NCBI RefSeq assembly: GCF_900111075.1
Contig: NZ_FOFZ01000004.1
Location: 1-64,000, forward strand
Reading direction: 5' to 3'
Length of the DNA: 64,000 nt
DNA from: Flavobacterium frigoris
Lineage (GTDB): Bacteria > Bacteroidota > Bacteroidia > Flavobacteriales > Flavobacteriaceae
The translations under genes and the position numbers were made by a program. The notes under the pieces are model-generated. The model was not told the origin of the DNA. It did no database searches and was given only the letters and a program-made list of their open reading frames with translations. Below are positions 35,459-45,512 of the stretch, one piece after another (positions within the stretch are counted from its first letter, which is position 1; every line of letters begins with the position of its first letter).

Positions 35459-36369
35459 TGAGTATTCAAGTCCAAAATATTTCCAAATCTTACAAAGACA
35501 ACTTCGCCATTGCTGCTGTTTCTTTTGATGTAAAAGAAGGCGAGATATTTGGATTGATTGGTCCTGATGGTGCGGGAAAAACAACTCTTTTTAGAATATT
35601 GACCACCCTTTTACTAGCCAATGAAGGAACGGCTACAGTAGCTGGTTTTGATGTCGTTGCCGACTATAAATCCATCCGAAGGAGCATTGGCTATATGCCA
35701 GGAAAATTCTCCTTGTATCAAGATTTAACTGTCGCCGAAAATCTAAGCTTTTTTGCCACTATTTTTGGAACTACACTAGAAGAAAACTATGATGTTATCA
35801 AAGAGATATACGTCCAAATTGAACCCTTTAAAGACAGACGAGCTGGCGCACTTTCCGGCGGAATGAAGCAGAAACTCGCCTTATGCTGCGCCTTGATTCA
35901 CAAACCGAAAGTTCTATTTCTGGATGAACCCACAACCGGAGTTGATCCCGTTTCGAGAAAAGAATTTTGGGACATGTTGAAGCGATTGCAACAAAGAGGG
36001 ATTACGATATTGGTTTCTACACCCTACATGGACGAAGCCGCTTTATGTGACCGCATTGCCTTGATTCAAAAAGGCGCTGTTTTAAAGATTGACACACCCG
36101 AAAATATCATCTCAAAGTACGATAAAACGATTTATGATGTGCGTACCAAAAATACCCATCAATTAATTCAGGATTTAAAAGAATATCCCAGTCAATACAG
36201 TGTCTATGCTTTTGGGGAGTACATTCATTACTGTGATAAAACAGATGATTTTAATTCAATTGAACTAGAAAATTACCTAAAACAAAGAAACCATACTGAA
36301 ATAGAAATTCGTGTTTCAAAAACTTCAATCGAAGATATATTCATGGATTTAACCACCCTAAATCAATAA
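35458..36369 (+). CDS. ABC-2 exporter ATPase 1 (YbhF N-half-like)
   Basis: 303 residues. Walker A GPDGAGKTT, Q-loop in YMPGKFSLYQDLT, signature LSGGMKQKLALCC, Walker B VLFLDEPTTGVDP, switch region STPYMDEA (the usual His is Tyr-Met). C-terminal about 80 residues extend beyond the ATPase core. With the ATPase that follows it corresponds to the two halves of E. coli YbhF. Confidence 0.88.
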   Translation: MSIQVQNISKSYKDNFAIAAVSFDVKEGEIFGLIGPDGAGKTTLFRILTTLLLANEGTATVAGFDVVADYKSIRRSIGYMPGKFSLYQDLTVAENLSFFATIFGTTLEENYDVIKEIYVQIEPFKDRRAGALSGGMKQKLALCCALIHKPKVLFLDEPTTGVDPVSRKEFWDMLKRLQQRGITILVSTPYMDEAALCDRIALIQKGAVLKIDTPENIISKYDKTIYDVRTKNTHQLIQDLKEYPSQYSVYAFGEYIHYCDKTDDFNSIELENYLKQRNHTEIEIRVSKTSIEDIFMDLTTLNQ

Positions 36370-36372
36370 ATT

Positions 36373-37107
36373 TTGAGTCAGGAAAAAATCATAGAAGTAA
36401 AAAACCTCAGCAAGAAATTTGGCAGCTTCACTGCTGTTGACAACATTTCTTTTGACGTATACAAAGGGGAAATATTTGGTTTTCTCGGGGCAAATGGCGC
36501 TGGAAAAACAACGGCTATGAAAATGCTTATTGGAATATCAAGGCCTACATCTGGAGAAGTTACTGTAGCCGGTTATGACGTAAAGACTGCAGCAGAAATG
36601 GTTAAGAAAAGCATTGGCTACATGAGCCAAAGATTCTCCATGTATGATGATCTGACCATCAAGGAAAATATTACTTTTTTTGGTGGAATTTATGGTTTAA
36701 GCCGAAATAAAATAAAAGAAAAAACAGCCCAATTAGTCTCAGAATTAGGGCTCGAAGATGCAGTAGACAAACTAGTAGGTGATTTGCCTTTGGGTTGGAA
36801 ACAGAAACTATCTTTTTCAGTGGCTTTATTGCACGAACCTAAAATTGTTTTTCTCGATGAACCTACTGGTGGTGTGGATCCTATTACAAGAAGGCAATTC
36901 TGGGAAATGATTTATGCCGAGGCTCATAAAGGAACTACTATTTTTGTAACGACGCATTATATGGATGAAGCCGAGTATTGCGATCGGGTTTCGATCATGG
37001 TGGAAGGACATATTGAAGCTTTGGATACACCCAAAAACTTAAAACAACAATTTAATGTTGAATCAATGAACGACGTCTTTTTAAAACTGGCTCGAAATGT
37101 TGAATAG
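36373..37107 (+). CDS. ABC-2 exporter ATPase 2 (YbhF C-half-like)
   Basis: 244 residues. Walker A GANGAGKTT, Walker B IVFLDEPTGGVDP, switch TTHYMDEAEYCD. The signature region reads GDLPLGWKQKLS in place of LSGGQ, a degenerate form known in YbhF-like ATPases. Start is TTG at 36373, three bases after the previous stop; no ATG fits. Forms a heterodimer with ATPase 1 by inference. Confidence 0.85.
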   Translation: MSQEKIIEVKNLSKKFGSFTAVDNISFDVYKGEIFGFLGANGAGKTTAMKMLIGISRPTSGEVTVAGYDVKTAAEMVKKSIGYMSQRFSMYDDLTIKENITFFGGIYGLSRNKIKEKTAQLVSELGLEDAVDKLVGDLPLGWKQKLSFSVALLHEPKIVFLDEPTGGVDPITRRQFWEMIYAEAHKGTTIFVTTHYMDEAEYCDRVSIMVEGHIEALDTPKNLKQQFNVESMNDVFLKLARNVE

Positions 37108-37124
37108 AAGTTATAAATAAGAAA

Positions 37125-37181
37125 ATAGAACAAAGAGAAAATACATAAAAAGCCTTTGCGAACTTTGCGGTTAAACAAAAA
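37125..37181. repeat. Dispersed short repeat of the CTTTGCGAACTTTGCGG type
   Basis: The stretch around gcctttgcgaactttgcggt (37153-37172) lies between the ATPase and first permease genes. I recognise this wording as a common short inter-gene repeat in Flavobacterium genomes. No second copy is seen in the window, so support is from knowledge only. Confidence 0.4.
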
Positions 37182-37186
37182 ATAGA

Positions 37187-38293
37187 ATGAAAAGATTTAT
37201 CGGTTTTGTAACAAAAGAATTTTACCATATTTTTAGGGATAAACGCTCGATGTTCATCCTTTTTGGGATGCCTATCGCTCAAATCATGTTGTTCGGTTTT
37301 GCCATTACTAATGAGATCAACAATGTTAACATTGCCATTCTAGACAAGTCAAAAGATACCAAAACGCAAAAAATAATCAACAAAATCAGTGCTTCCAAGT
37401 ATTTTTATATCGAACAGGAAATCAGTTCAGAGTACCAAATAGAATCCATATTCAAAAAAGGAAAAGTCAAAGCGGTTTTGGTTTTTGAAAATCATTTTGT
37501 AAAAAACCTGCAAACTCAAAAACAAGCCAAAGTACAAGTAATTACGGATGCGACAGATCCCAATATTGCGAATACCATTACCAATTATGTCAATGCCATT
37601 TTGCAAAATCACACACAAGAAATAAACAACACAAACCAACCCGCTTATCAAATACAGACACAAACCCAATTGTATTACAATCCCGAACTAAAGAGTGTTT
37701 TTACCTTTGTCCCTGGCGTGATGACGGTGATTTTAATGTTGGTTTCGGCGATGATGACATCCATATCCATTACCCGTGAAAAAGAACTCGGTACCATGGA
37801 AGTGCTGCTCGTCTCTCCCTTAAACCCGTTGCAGGTTATTCTGGGAAAAGTATTTCCCTATATCTTCCTTTCGATAATCAATGCCACCGTAATCGTCGTT
37901 TTAGGCGTTTTTGTTTTTGGAATGCCCATTGAGGGAAGTATCCTTTTACTCGCTTTCGAAAGTATTCTTTTCATTATCACGGCACTTTCATTGGGAATAT
38001 TGATTTCAACTCTGTCTAATTCGCAACAAACTGCCATGATGATTTCCCTAATGGGATTAATGCTGCCCGTAATCATACTTTCTGGCTTCATATTTCCACT
38101 TTCCAGTATGCCACTACCATTGCAAGTAATCAGCAATATAATCCCCGCAAAATGGTTTATTATAATCATTAAGGCCATCATGTTGAAAGGAGCTTCAATC
38201 GAAATTATCTGGAAAGAAACACTGATCCTTATAGGAATGACACTGTTTTTTATAGTCCTGAGCATCAAAAAATATAAAATAAGATTAGAGTAA
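37187..38293 (+). CDS. ABC-2 exporter permease 1 (YbhS-like)
   Basis: 368 residues. One N-terminal helix (SMFILFGMPIAQIMLFGFA), a periplasmic domain (about 45-175), then five helices with SITREKELGTMEVLLVSPLNP, the coupling helix typical of ABC-2 permeases. Works with permease 2, the two ATPases, HlyD and TolC. Confidence 0.87.
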   Translation: MKRFIGFVTKEFYHIFRDKRSMFILFGMPIAQIMLFGFAITNEINNVNIAILDKSKDTKTQKIINKISASKYFYIEQEISSEYQIESIFKKGKVKAVLVFENHFVKNLQTQKQAKVQVITDATDPNIANTITNYVNAILQNHTQEINNTNQPAYQIQTQTQLYYNPELKSVFTFVPGVMTVILMLVSAMMTSISITREKELGTMEVLLVSPLNPLQVILGKVFPYIFLSIINATVIVVLGVFVFGMPIEGSILLLAFESILFIITALSLGILISTLSNSQQTAMMISLMGLMLPVIILSGFIFPLSSMPLPLQVISNIIPAKWFIIIIKAIMLKGASIEIIWKETLILIGMTLFFIVLSIKKYKIRLE

Positions 38294-38299
38294 ATTGTT

Positions 38300-38403
38300 A
38301 AACTGAATCCGTTTCAGTTTTAGGAGCTATTTCCTGCTTTACGCTTCAATCTTTTAACTCGTTGAAAAACGAGATAAAAGGATTTCCACTTCAATCAGGG
38401 CTA
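38300..38403. repeat. Dispersed structured repeat between the two permease genes
   Basis: A hairpin AAACTGA/TCAGTTT (38300-38320) is followed by GGAGCTATTTCCTGCTTTAC, an inner hairpin CTCGTT/AACGAG around 38358-38373, and TTTCCACTTCAATCAGGGCTA. I recognise this layout as a frequent structured inter-gene element of Flavobacterium. The stems could slow read-through within the operon. Confidence 0.5.
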
Positions 38404-38414
38404 AAAAACAAAAT

Positions 38415-39539
38415 ATGAGAACAATACTATTCATCATACAAAAGGAGTTCAGACAAATCTTTAGAAATAAAGCGATGCTACCCATTATATTTGTCTTGCC
38501 TTTTATCCAGCTGCTAATTTTATCGAATGCGGCTAGTTTTGAAGTAAAAAACATCCAATTCTCTTATATCGATAACGACCATTCGGCGGCATCAAGAGAA
38601 TTAATCAGTAAATTTCAATCCTCAGACTATTTTAAAATAATTGGCAATTTCGAATCAAAGAAAGAAGCCAACCTACAAATGGAAAAGGGCAAAGTAGATG
38701 TCATTCTTGAAATTCCCAATCATTTTGAACGCAATCTTCTGACCGAGAAAAAAACAACGCTATCCGTAAGCATCAATGCCATTGACGGCGCGGCTGCTGG
38801 TGTTGAAAATGTATATATTACCCAAATTATAGCTAGTTTCAATCAAAAAATACAAAGTGAGCTCTATCAATACAATGATAACTCTTTTGTACAGCCCCAA
38901 AATATTGTTACCATCCCTTCCTTCTGGTACAACAATACTTTAAATTATAAAACCCTTATGGTTCCGGGTATTTTGGTATTATTGGTAACGATGCTCACCT
39001 TATTTTTATCAGCCATGAATATTGTGCGTGAGAAAGAAATTGGGACACTAGAACAAATCAATGTTACCCCAATAAAAAAACATCAATTCATCATAGGGAA
39101 ATTATTCCCGTTTTGGGTATTAGGATTAATGATCTTAACGGTGGGATTGCTTATTGCCAGGATCGTGTTCAACATTCCCATATTAGGGAATATAGGATTG
39201 ATCTATCTGTTTACTTCAGTATATTTATTGGTGATACTAGGCATAGGACTATTCATTTCTAATTACACCGAAACCCAACAACAAGCCATGTTCATTGCCT
39301 GGTTTTTTACTGTAATTTTTATTCTGATGAGTGGATTGTTTACCCCTATTGAAAGTATGCCAACTTGGGCACAGCAGCTGACTCTTTTCAATCCCATTCG
39401 CTATTTTGTGGAAATTATTCGAATGGTAATGCTCAAAGGGGCTACCTTTTCTGATATTTCAAGACCGTTTTTTATAATTGCCATTTATGCTTTCATTATA
39501 AATGGATTTGCCGTTTGGAGTTATAAAAAGACGAATTAG
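38415..39539 (+). CDS. ABC-2 exporter permease 2 (YbhR-like)
   Basis: 374 residues with the same plan as permease 1: first helix AMLPIIFVLPFIQLLILSN, periplasmic domain, MNIVREKEIGTLEQINVTP coupling region, five C-terminal helices. Last gene of the exporter operon. An AT-rich stem (TTAGTTTTA/TAAAACTAA, 39536-39565) overlapping the stop may end both this operon and the convergent kinase gene. Confidence 0.87.
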   Translation: MRTILFIIQKEFRQIFRNKAMLPIIFVLPFIQLLILSNAASFEVKNIQFSYIDNDHSAASRELISKFQSSDYFKIIGNFESKKEANLQMEKGKVDVILEIPNHFERNLLTEKKTTLSVSINAIDGAAAGVENVYITQIIASFNQKIQSELYQYNDNSFVQPQNIVTIPSFWYNNTLNYKTLMVPGILVLLVTMLTLFLSAMNIVREKEIGTLEQINVTPIKKHQFIIGKLFPFWVLGLMILTVGLLIARIVFNIPILGNIGLIYLFTSVYLLVILGIGLFISNYTETQQQAMFIAWFFTVIFILMSGLFTPIESMPTWAQQLTLFNPIRYFVEIIRMVMLKGATFSDISRPFFIIAIYAFIINGFAVWSYKKTN

Positions 39540-39565
39540 TTTTATGTACAAAATCCTAAAACTAA
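39536..39565. terminator. Possible weak bidirectional terminator
   Basis: Nine-base perfect AT-rich stem TTAGTTTTA (39536-39544) / TAAAACTAA (39557-39565) between convergent genes. It lacks GC content and a clear T run, so it may be chance. Confidence 0.35.
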
Positions 39566-39567
39566 AT

Positions 39568-41715
39568 TTACTCCTTCACCCACTTGTGAAGTACGGTTTC
39601 CAAATCAGTTATACTAATTGGTTTAGAAATATAATCATTCATACCACATTCTAGACACTTTTCTTTTTCCTCAATAAAAATTCCTGCTGTCAATGCTATT
39701 ATGGGTGGCGATTCAGAATGACTTAATTTCCTGATTTCCGCCGTGGTTTCAAAACCATTTTTCTTGGGCATTTGGATGTCCATTAAAATAATATCCAGCT
39801 GTTCTTTCTTATACAGCTTTATGGCTTCTTTTCCATCTGTCGCTTCAAAAATGATACAATTTGGTATTATTTTTTTTATGAGTTTTTTTGCTAAGAGCAT
39901 ATTAATTCTATTGTCCTCCACAATCAATATTTTTGTGTTCGCCAGATATTCTTTAACGGGTTCTTTATTCTCGTCTATCTGATGAAGGAATGGAATCTGA
40001 GTTTCTTTTTCCTTATTTGATTTCTTAAAATCTACCGTAAAATGAAAATCACTTCCTTTTGCATATTCACTCACAAGAAGTAAATTACTGTGCATTAACC
40101 CTAACAACTGATTTGAGATTGCTAAACCTAACCCTGTCCCACCAAATTTTTTTGTCGTGGAAAGGTCTTCTTGTACAAACGAATGAAATATCTTTTCCTG
40201 ATTTTGCTGCTTTATCCCAATACCAGTATCCTTTACTGAAAAATGTATAGTAGAAATGGCGTCGTTATCGGAGGCAATCTTATTAACATTTAGCGCTATA
40301 GAACCTTCATTTGTAAATTTTAAGGCATTCCCTATTAAGTTTACGATAATCTGTTTTAGTCGTACCGAGTCAGCAAAGATAAATTGAGGCACGGCCTCAC
40401 CAATATTTAATGTTAGATCAATGTTCTTTAAATTTGCCTGATGCTTAAAAAGCTTAATTACTTGGTTTGTAAGTGCCAAAATATCTATTTCTTCAATATT
40501 CAATTCTAATTTCCCTGATTCAATCTTAGAAAAATCCAATACGTCATTGATAATTTCCATCAATATAATAGCAGACTCATTTACTATATTAATGTATTCA
40601 GATTGATTAACATCAAGAACTGTTTTTGTTAATAAATCACTAAATCCTATTATTCCATTTAGAGGAGTACGAATTTCATGACTCATGTTAGTCAGAAAAT
40701 TAGATTTTGCTTTGTTCGCTTTTTCAGCTAAATTTTTCGCCTTTGTGAGCTCTTTTTGCATTAGTTTTATCTCTGTTATATCAGTAAAACTAATTACAAT
40801 TTCTGTTAAATTTCCAGTTGAGTCAAATACAGGAAATCCATTTACTAAAAGTAAGATGACCTCTTTCGAATTAGGCTTTTTAACTCCAGCAATAAAGTTT
40901 TTAAGTGATTTTTTACTCGCCAAAATTTGGTTTACTGGGTATTTATCAAGCGGTAAAGGCAAATAATTTTCGTCCAAAAATTTCCAATCAAAATCTATTG
41001 CTTGTTTTCCTTTCAACTGACCTTTACTCAAACCAAGTAATTCAGAGGCTTTAGGATTACTTATTACTATAGAAGAGTCTGGTGCATGAACAATAATACC
41101 TTCAGCTAAATTATTCAAAAGATCTCTGTATTTTTCCTTACTAGTACCTAAGGCAAACTCTGACTCCTTCAGTTCTGTAATATCAATTAATGTTATGTTG
41201 CACTGCCCAGGATCTGTTGCAATAACACCCAATAAATGGCCAAAAAAGGATTTCTTATCTTTGGTAATAAGATTGACTTCACAAGACTCTCTACCCTTAC
41301 TTTTAAATATTTTTTTTAAAAAAGCATTGAATATATTTTTTGTGTCATCAGAAATAAAAAAACCAAATTGACTATTTATTACATTTGAACGATGTATCCC
41401 AAGCATATCCAGCCCAGTGAGATTAGCTTCAAGAACATTACCATCAGTAGACAACGTAAAATAACCAGACGGTGAATGATCGTACAATTGGGAATATTTT
41501 TCAATAGCCTGCTCTGCTCGCTCTTTTGCTAAAAGCAGTTCTTCATTCTGCATTTGAAGCTCAATCTGATGCACTTCTAATTCATGAATAAGTTTCAATG
41601 TCATGGCATCAGAAAGCTTTCCTTCAGATTTCAATTGATTTTTATTTTTTTGCAATTCTTCGGCCTTTAACCTAAGAAGCGCAGTAACTTTCGAATTGTT
41701 TTCAGCATTCCCCAT
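39568..41715 (-). CDS. PAS hybrid sensor histidine kinase
   Basis: 715 residues, soluble. N-terminal coiled coil ([25 protein letters not shown] region), PAS 1 (about 75-190), PAS 2 (195-320), HisKA with His346 in [12 protein letters not shown], HATPase with [13 protein letters not shown] and [10 protein letters not shown], and a receiver with Asp646 in [13 protein letters not shown]. The receiver can take phosphate from its own kinase for a relay; no Hpt protein is encoded nearby. Close relative in layout to the kinases at 45513 and 47367, so these are paralogues. Confidence 0.88.
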   Translation of the reverse strand: MGNAENNSKVTALLRLKAEELQKNKNQLKSEGKLSDAMTLKLIHELEVHQIELQMQNEELLLAKERAEQAIEKYSQLYDHSPSGYFTLSTDGNVLEANLTGLDMLGIHRSNVINSQFGFFISDDTKNIFNAFLKKIFKSKGRESCEVNLITKDKKSFFGHLLGVIATDPGQCNITLIDITELKESEFALGTSKEKYRDLLNNLAEGIIVHAPDSSIVISNPKASELLGLSKGQLKGKQAIDFDWKFLDENYLPLPLDKYPVNQILASKKSLKNFIAGVKKPNSKEVILLLVNGFPVFDSTGNLTEIVISFTDITEIKLMQKELTKAKNLAEKANKAKSNFLTNMSHEIRTPLNGIIGFSDLLTKTVLDVNQSEYINIVNESAIILMEIINDVLDFSKIESGKLELNIEEIDILALTNQVIKLFKHQANLKNIDLTLNIGEAVPQFIFADSVRLKQIIVNLIGNALKFTNEGSIALNVNKIASDNDAISTIHFSVKDTGIGIKQQNQEKIFHSFVQEDLSTTKKFGGTGLGLAISNQLLGLMHSNLLLVSEYAKGSDFHFTVDFKKSNKEKETQIPFLHQIDENKEPVKEYLANTKILIVEDNRINMLLAKKLIKKIIPNCIIFEATDGKEAIKLYKKEQLDIILMDIQMPKKNGFETTAEIRKLSHSESPPIIALTAGIFIEEKEKCLECGMNDYISKPISITDLETVLHKWVKE

Positions 41716-41797
41716 CCCTACTAACTATTTTAAATATTATCGCATAAATGATTTAAAGCTTTATTATGGCAATTTTATAATTACTCCTTCGAAACAA

Positions 41798-44572
41798 TTA
41801 TTTCGAATTTAAGAAAGTAAAGTTACGAATAAAACATTGCATTACTTCATGATTATCAACTATATACATGTTCAATGTAAAATCAACATTAATTTTTTTT
41901 CCAGTAGCCGTTTCAATCTGGACTTTTTCATAATTAACCGGCTTCTCCTGCTTTAATTCTTTAAACATATCCTTATTCGATATTATATTTTTTAAAAAAT
42001 TAATTTCCCAAATTGGTTTATTAACAAATTCTTCTTTTGAATGCCCTAATAACTGCGTCAAAAATGGATTTACATCAGTTATTTTTCCTGTCAAGGCATC
42101 GATATAAAATATTCCTTCTTTTGCTGATTCAAAAAGATGATGGTAACGCGTCTCCACTAAAGCCAATGCTTCTTCAATTTGTTTGCGTTCTGTAATATCC
42201 CGAATGATACATTGAATTACTTTTTTATTGTTCACCAAGTACGATGTACTGACAAATTCTACTTTAATCTCCTTACCTTTAGCGGTTTGAAGCGGTAAAT
42301 TCTCATACCGTACGAATTTCTTTTTCTTTAACTCAGAGAACTTTTCTTTATTAGCCACGATATCTTTAAAAGGGCCTATTTCCCATATCGCCTTTTCAAC
42401 AAATTGTTCATATGAATAACCTAGCATTTCAATTAAATACGGATTAACATCCATAATATTACCTGTTTCTTCATTGAGAATTAGAATTCCGTCTTTAGCC
42501 GATTCAAATAAGCGCCGGTATCTATTTTCCATAAGTAATGCTTCTTCCGCCTTTTTTGAAGCAGTGATATCCGTAAATGTGATTACAATACCATCAATGC
42601 GATCATCTAATGTTCGATAGGGCATAATTCGCACGTTATACCACCTTCCGTCCTTTGTACCGATTGTGTTCTGAATTGGTGTCAGGTTTTTAATTACACT
42701 CCTTGCATCGTTATCCATACTGGGATAATTCAAATCATTCACCAAGTCTGTAAAAGGCCTTCCTGAATCGTTAGATCGAATTTTAAATATTTTGCTTACA
42801 GCATCAGTAAACCGGCGTATGTTTAATTCTTTGTCTAGAAAAAGTGTTGCTATTTCAGTACTGTTAAGCAAATTCTTCATGTCATTATTTGCCAGTTCAA
42901 AATCACTTAACTTATTTTGAAGTTCTGCATTTACAGTCTGTAACTCTTCGTTTAGACTTTGCATTTCTTCCTTTGAAGTCGTTAATTCTTCATTTGTTGA
43001 TTGCAATTCTTCGTTTGTTGATTGCAACTCTTCATTAATTGATTTCAGTTCTTCCTGCGAAGCTTGCATTTGTTCCCTTGAAGTTAACAAGTCTTCATTT
43101 GACTGCTTCAATTCAGCCTCAAGCTCTTTATGTCTGCTTGATAAATTTGACTTAGTGGTTTTTTGTTTCGATAAAAGCGGATCGACTATCTCATGCTCAT
43201 CCTTGAAGACGATCATCACCATCCCCTTTAGCTGATCAGGGTTTTCAATTCGCTTAATAGTGATCGTCACATAATTGAAATCTCCACTACTATTTCTAAT
43301 TTTAATATTTCGAAGGTTAATAGCTTCAGTGCTTTCTAGTGCTTTTTGGAAAGCGTTAGGCAGTTCATTTCTCAAGCCTTCTCGTGCCATTACATGAATA
43401 TTCCAGTTGGCTTTACCAGCAACGGGTTCAAGATATTTTCCCGTTCTACCAGTAATATAGAGAATATCTCCTCTATCATTTACCAGCACGCTGGCTGGCG
43501 CAAATTGTTGAAGTAGGATCTGATCTGCAAGACTTTGAATATTTTCGACCACTTTAGGAGTATTAGTCATTTCTTTGGTTATTGTTTTATTACTTGAAAA
43601 AGAGCTGGGAAAACCCGTTAATTCTGATGTTAGAGCTATCTTAGTACGTTTATAAAGTTTTAATTTACCATCTAGAACTTTAAACCCTTCATTATTTCGG
43701 GCTATGGCTTCGGCGGAGCCCAATACCATGATACCTCCTGGCAGAAGACTATAGTTAAACAATTCGATTAGCTTTTTTTGTAGAGGCGGCTCCATGTATA
43801 TCAACATATTACGACACATCAATATATTAAGTTTTGTAAAAGGAGGATCTTTGATTACGTTATGAGGTGCAAAAACAAGCATTTCTCGTATCGCTGAAAT
43901 CACGCGGTATCCGTCTACTTCGACATTGAAGAACTTGCTAATTCGTTCAGGTGAAACATCTACAATAATATTAGTGGTAAAAAAACCTCGACGTGCCTTT
44001 TCAATGGCATCCGTATCTAAATCCGTGGCAAAAATTTGCAACGTAATATTCCTGTGTTTAACAGTACTTTCCATAACTTCCTTGAAGGCTATCGCTAGCG
44101 AATATGCCTCTTCGCCTGTGGAACAGGCAGTAATCCATGCCCGTAGTACATATCCTTCCGGTAAGTCTTTAATAAGTTCAGGCAGAATAGTGCTTGTGAG
44201 CTCGTCCCAAACAGCTGTGTCACGAAAGAAGCTGGTTACCCCTATTAATAATTCTTTAAAAAGCAACTCAATTTCTTTAGGGTTTTCCTGTAAGAAATGA
44301 ACATAATCTTCTGTGCTACCCAATTGATGGACTCCTTTACGCCTTTCGATGCGGCGCATTAAAGTTGTTTTTTTATACAATAAAAAATCATGACCAGTGT
44401 GTTCTCGCAGTAAGATGATAATTTTTTGGAGACTACTTCTATTTTTGACGTTTATATCTGAATCTTTTTGAATTTCTAGTGTGTGCTGGAGAAGCGTAAT
44501 TAGTTTAGCAGGTAACTCTTCTACCGGTGCCACAATATCAACTAATACTGCCTCTGTAGCATTTAGAGGCAT
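41798..44572 (-). CDS. CheR methyltransferase-PAS part of a split CheB-CheR fusion
   Basis: 924 residues. The first residues (MPLNATEAVLVDIVAPVEEL) are really the end of a CheB domain; the reading frame shift is at about 44593-44600. CheR follows (about 50-300: FLLYKKTTLMRRIERRK, ACSTGEEAYSLAIAFKE, CRNMLIYME), then a PAS-like segment, a long coiled coil (ELKSINEELQSTNEELQST, residues about 480-540) and three PAS domains (about 545-660, 665-785, 795-915). Methylates glutamates in chemoreceptor-like partners in the classical case; here probably signalling. Separate translation from the ATG at 44572 is possible. Confidence 0.85.
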   Translation of the reverse strand: MPLNATEAVLVDIVAPVEELPAKLITLLQHTLEIQKDSDINVKNRSSLQKIIILLREHTGHDFLLYKKTTLMRRIERRKGVHQLGSTEDYVHFLQENPKEIELLFKELLIGVTSFFRDTAVWDELTSTILPELIKDLPEGYVLRAWITACSTGEEAYSLAIAFKEVMESTVKHRNITLQIFATDLDTDAIEKARRGFFTTNIIVDVSPERISKFFNVEVDGYRVISAIREMLVFAPHNVIKDPPFTKLNILMCRNMLIYMEPPLQKKLIELFNYSLLPGGIMVLGSAEAIARNNEGFKVLDGKLKLYKRTKIALTSELTGFPSSFSSNKTITKEMTNTPKVVENIQSLADQILLQQFAPASVLVNDRGDILYITGRTGKYLEPVAGKANWNIHVMAREGLRNELPNAFQKALESTEAINLRNIKIRNSSGDFNYVTITIKRIENPDQLKGMVMIVFKDEHEIVDPLLSKQKTTKSNLSSRHKELEAELKQSNEDLLTSREQMQASQEELKSINEELQSTNEELQSTNEELTTSKEEMQSLNEELQTVNAELQNKLSDFELANNDMKNLLNSTEIATLFLDKELNIRRFTDAVSKIFKIRSNDSGRPFTDLVNDLNYPSMDNDARSVIKNLTPIQNTIGTKDGRWYNVRIMPYRTLDDRIDGIVITFTDITASKKAEEALLMENRYRRLFESAKDGILILNEETGNIMDVNPYLIEMLGYSYEQFVEKAIWEIGPFKDIVANKEKFSELKKKKFVRYENLPLQTAKGKEIKVEFVSTSYLVNNKKVIQCIIRDITERKQIEEALALVETRYHHLFESAKEGIFYIDALTGKITDVNPFLTQLLGHSKEEFVNKPIWEINFLKNIISNKDMFKELKQEKPVNYEKVQIETATGKKINVDFTLNMYIVDNHEVMQCFIRNFTFLNSK

Positions 44573-44576
44573 TGAG

Positions 44577-45137
44577 TTAAACTTTGCGGTTGCAGGCAGG
44601 ATCCTGAACTAAAACAAATCCCTGCTGTTCTTTAATTGATTTAATTCCTAAACTCCCATCCGAACCCATTCCTGAGAGAATAATTCCAACACTTTTACCT
44701 AATCTATCAAGCGCCAATGAACGAAAGAAGATATCGATTGGTAAACGCAACCATCGGGTTTGAATAGGGGCAAATAGATGCAAGGCACCGTTTAATATTG
44801 TCAAACTTTTATTTGGAGGAATTACATAGATATGATTGAGTTTTACCGTAAGTTGATCAGCTGCCTGTAGTACTTTCATGGAAGTGACCCGTTGCAATAG
44901 CTCTGGCAAAATTCCAACATGAGTAGGATCGAGATGTTGAATAACGACGAATGCCATACCAGGATTTTGCGGCATGTTTTTAAAAAAAACTTCCATTGCC
45001 TCTAGTCCTCCTGCGGAAGCTCCTATACCAATGATGGGGAAGTCACTGCGCCCGTCTTTGTCCATGGTTTTAGTTTTTGCTGTTTTAGAAATGGCTTCTT
45101 CTTCCTGCAGAATTTGTTTATTCTCTATCTTTTTCAT
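44577..45137 (-). CDS. CheB methylesterase part of a split CheB-CheR fusion (frameshifted)
   Basis: 186 residues. CheB methylesterase core with catalytic Ser41 (GIGASAGGLEAM), His68 (VIQHLDPTH) and Asp160 (SGMGSDGSLGI). It runs out of frame after FVLVQDPA. Removing one CCTG from the tandem CCTGCCTG restores DPATAKFNSMPLNATEAVLV and joins it to the CheR gene. No receiver domain. The active site is intact, so a truncated esterase could still be made. Confidence 0.85.
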   Translation of the reverse strand: MKKIENKQILQEEEAISKTAKTKTMDKDGRSDFPIIGIGASAGGLEAMEVFFKNMPQNPGMAFVVIQHLDPTHVGILPELLQRVTSMKVLQAADQLTVKLNHIYVIPPNKSLTILNGALHLFAPIQTRWLRLPIDIFFRSLALDRLGKSVGIILSGMGSDGSLGIKSIKEQQGFVLVQDPACNRKV

Positions 45138-45512
45138 TATGATATTGCGCTATTATAAATCAAGCATCACGCTAATTAAGCATAAATGTAATTTATTATT
45201 TTTTAAACGTAGAATATTAATATCGAAAAACAGTTGCTTATACACTTAATGTAAAGACAAAATAGCATTAAATCATTTAAATGGTATTCGAATAAAAATC
45301 AAACAATGATTTCGAGTTGATAACATAATTCAAAATCCAGTCAATAGTATAGTGATTTAAAAGTGCGTACTATCTTAGTTGCAAACTGCTTATCAACACA
45401 CCCGCCTCTACATAAATAATGCGAAATATTTACAATGTAAGAATGTTTTTTAAACTTTTAAAAACTGATCTTACACTATGATTCTTCAGATTCAAAAGTC
45501 TGAAAACAAATG
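45138..45512. other. Intergenic stretch between CheB and a hybrid kinase gene
   Basis: AT-rich, carries the leader of the CheB gene on its right-hand side and the downstream end of nothing I can name. No reading frame, hairpin or repeat that I can support. Confidence 0.4.
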
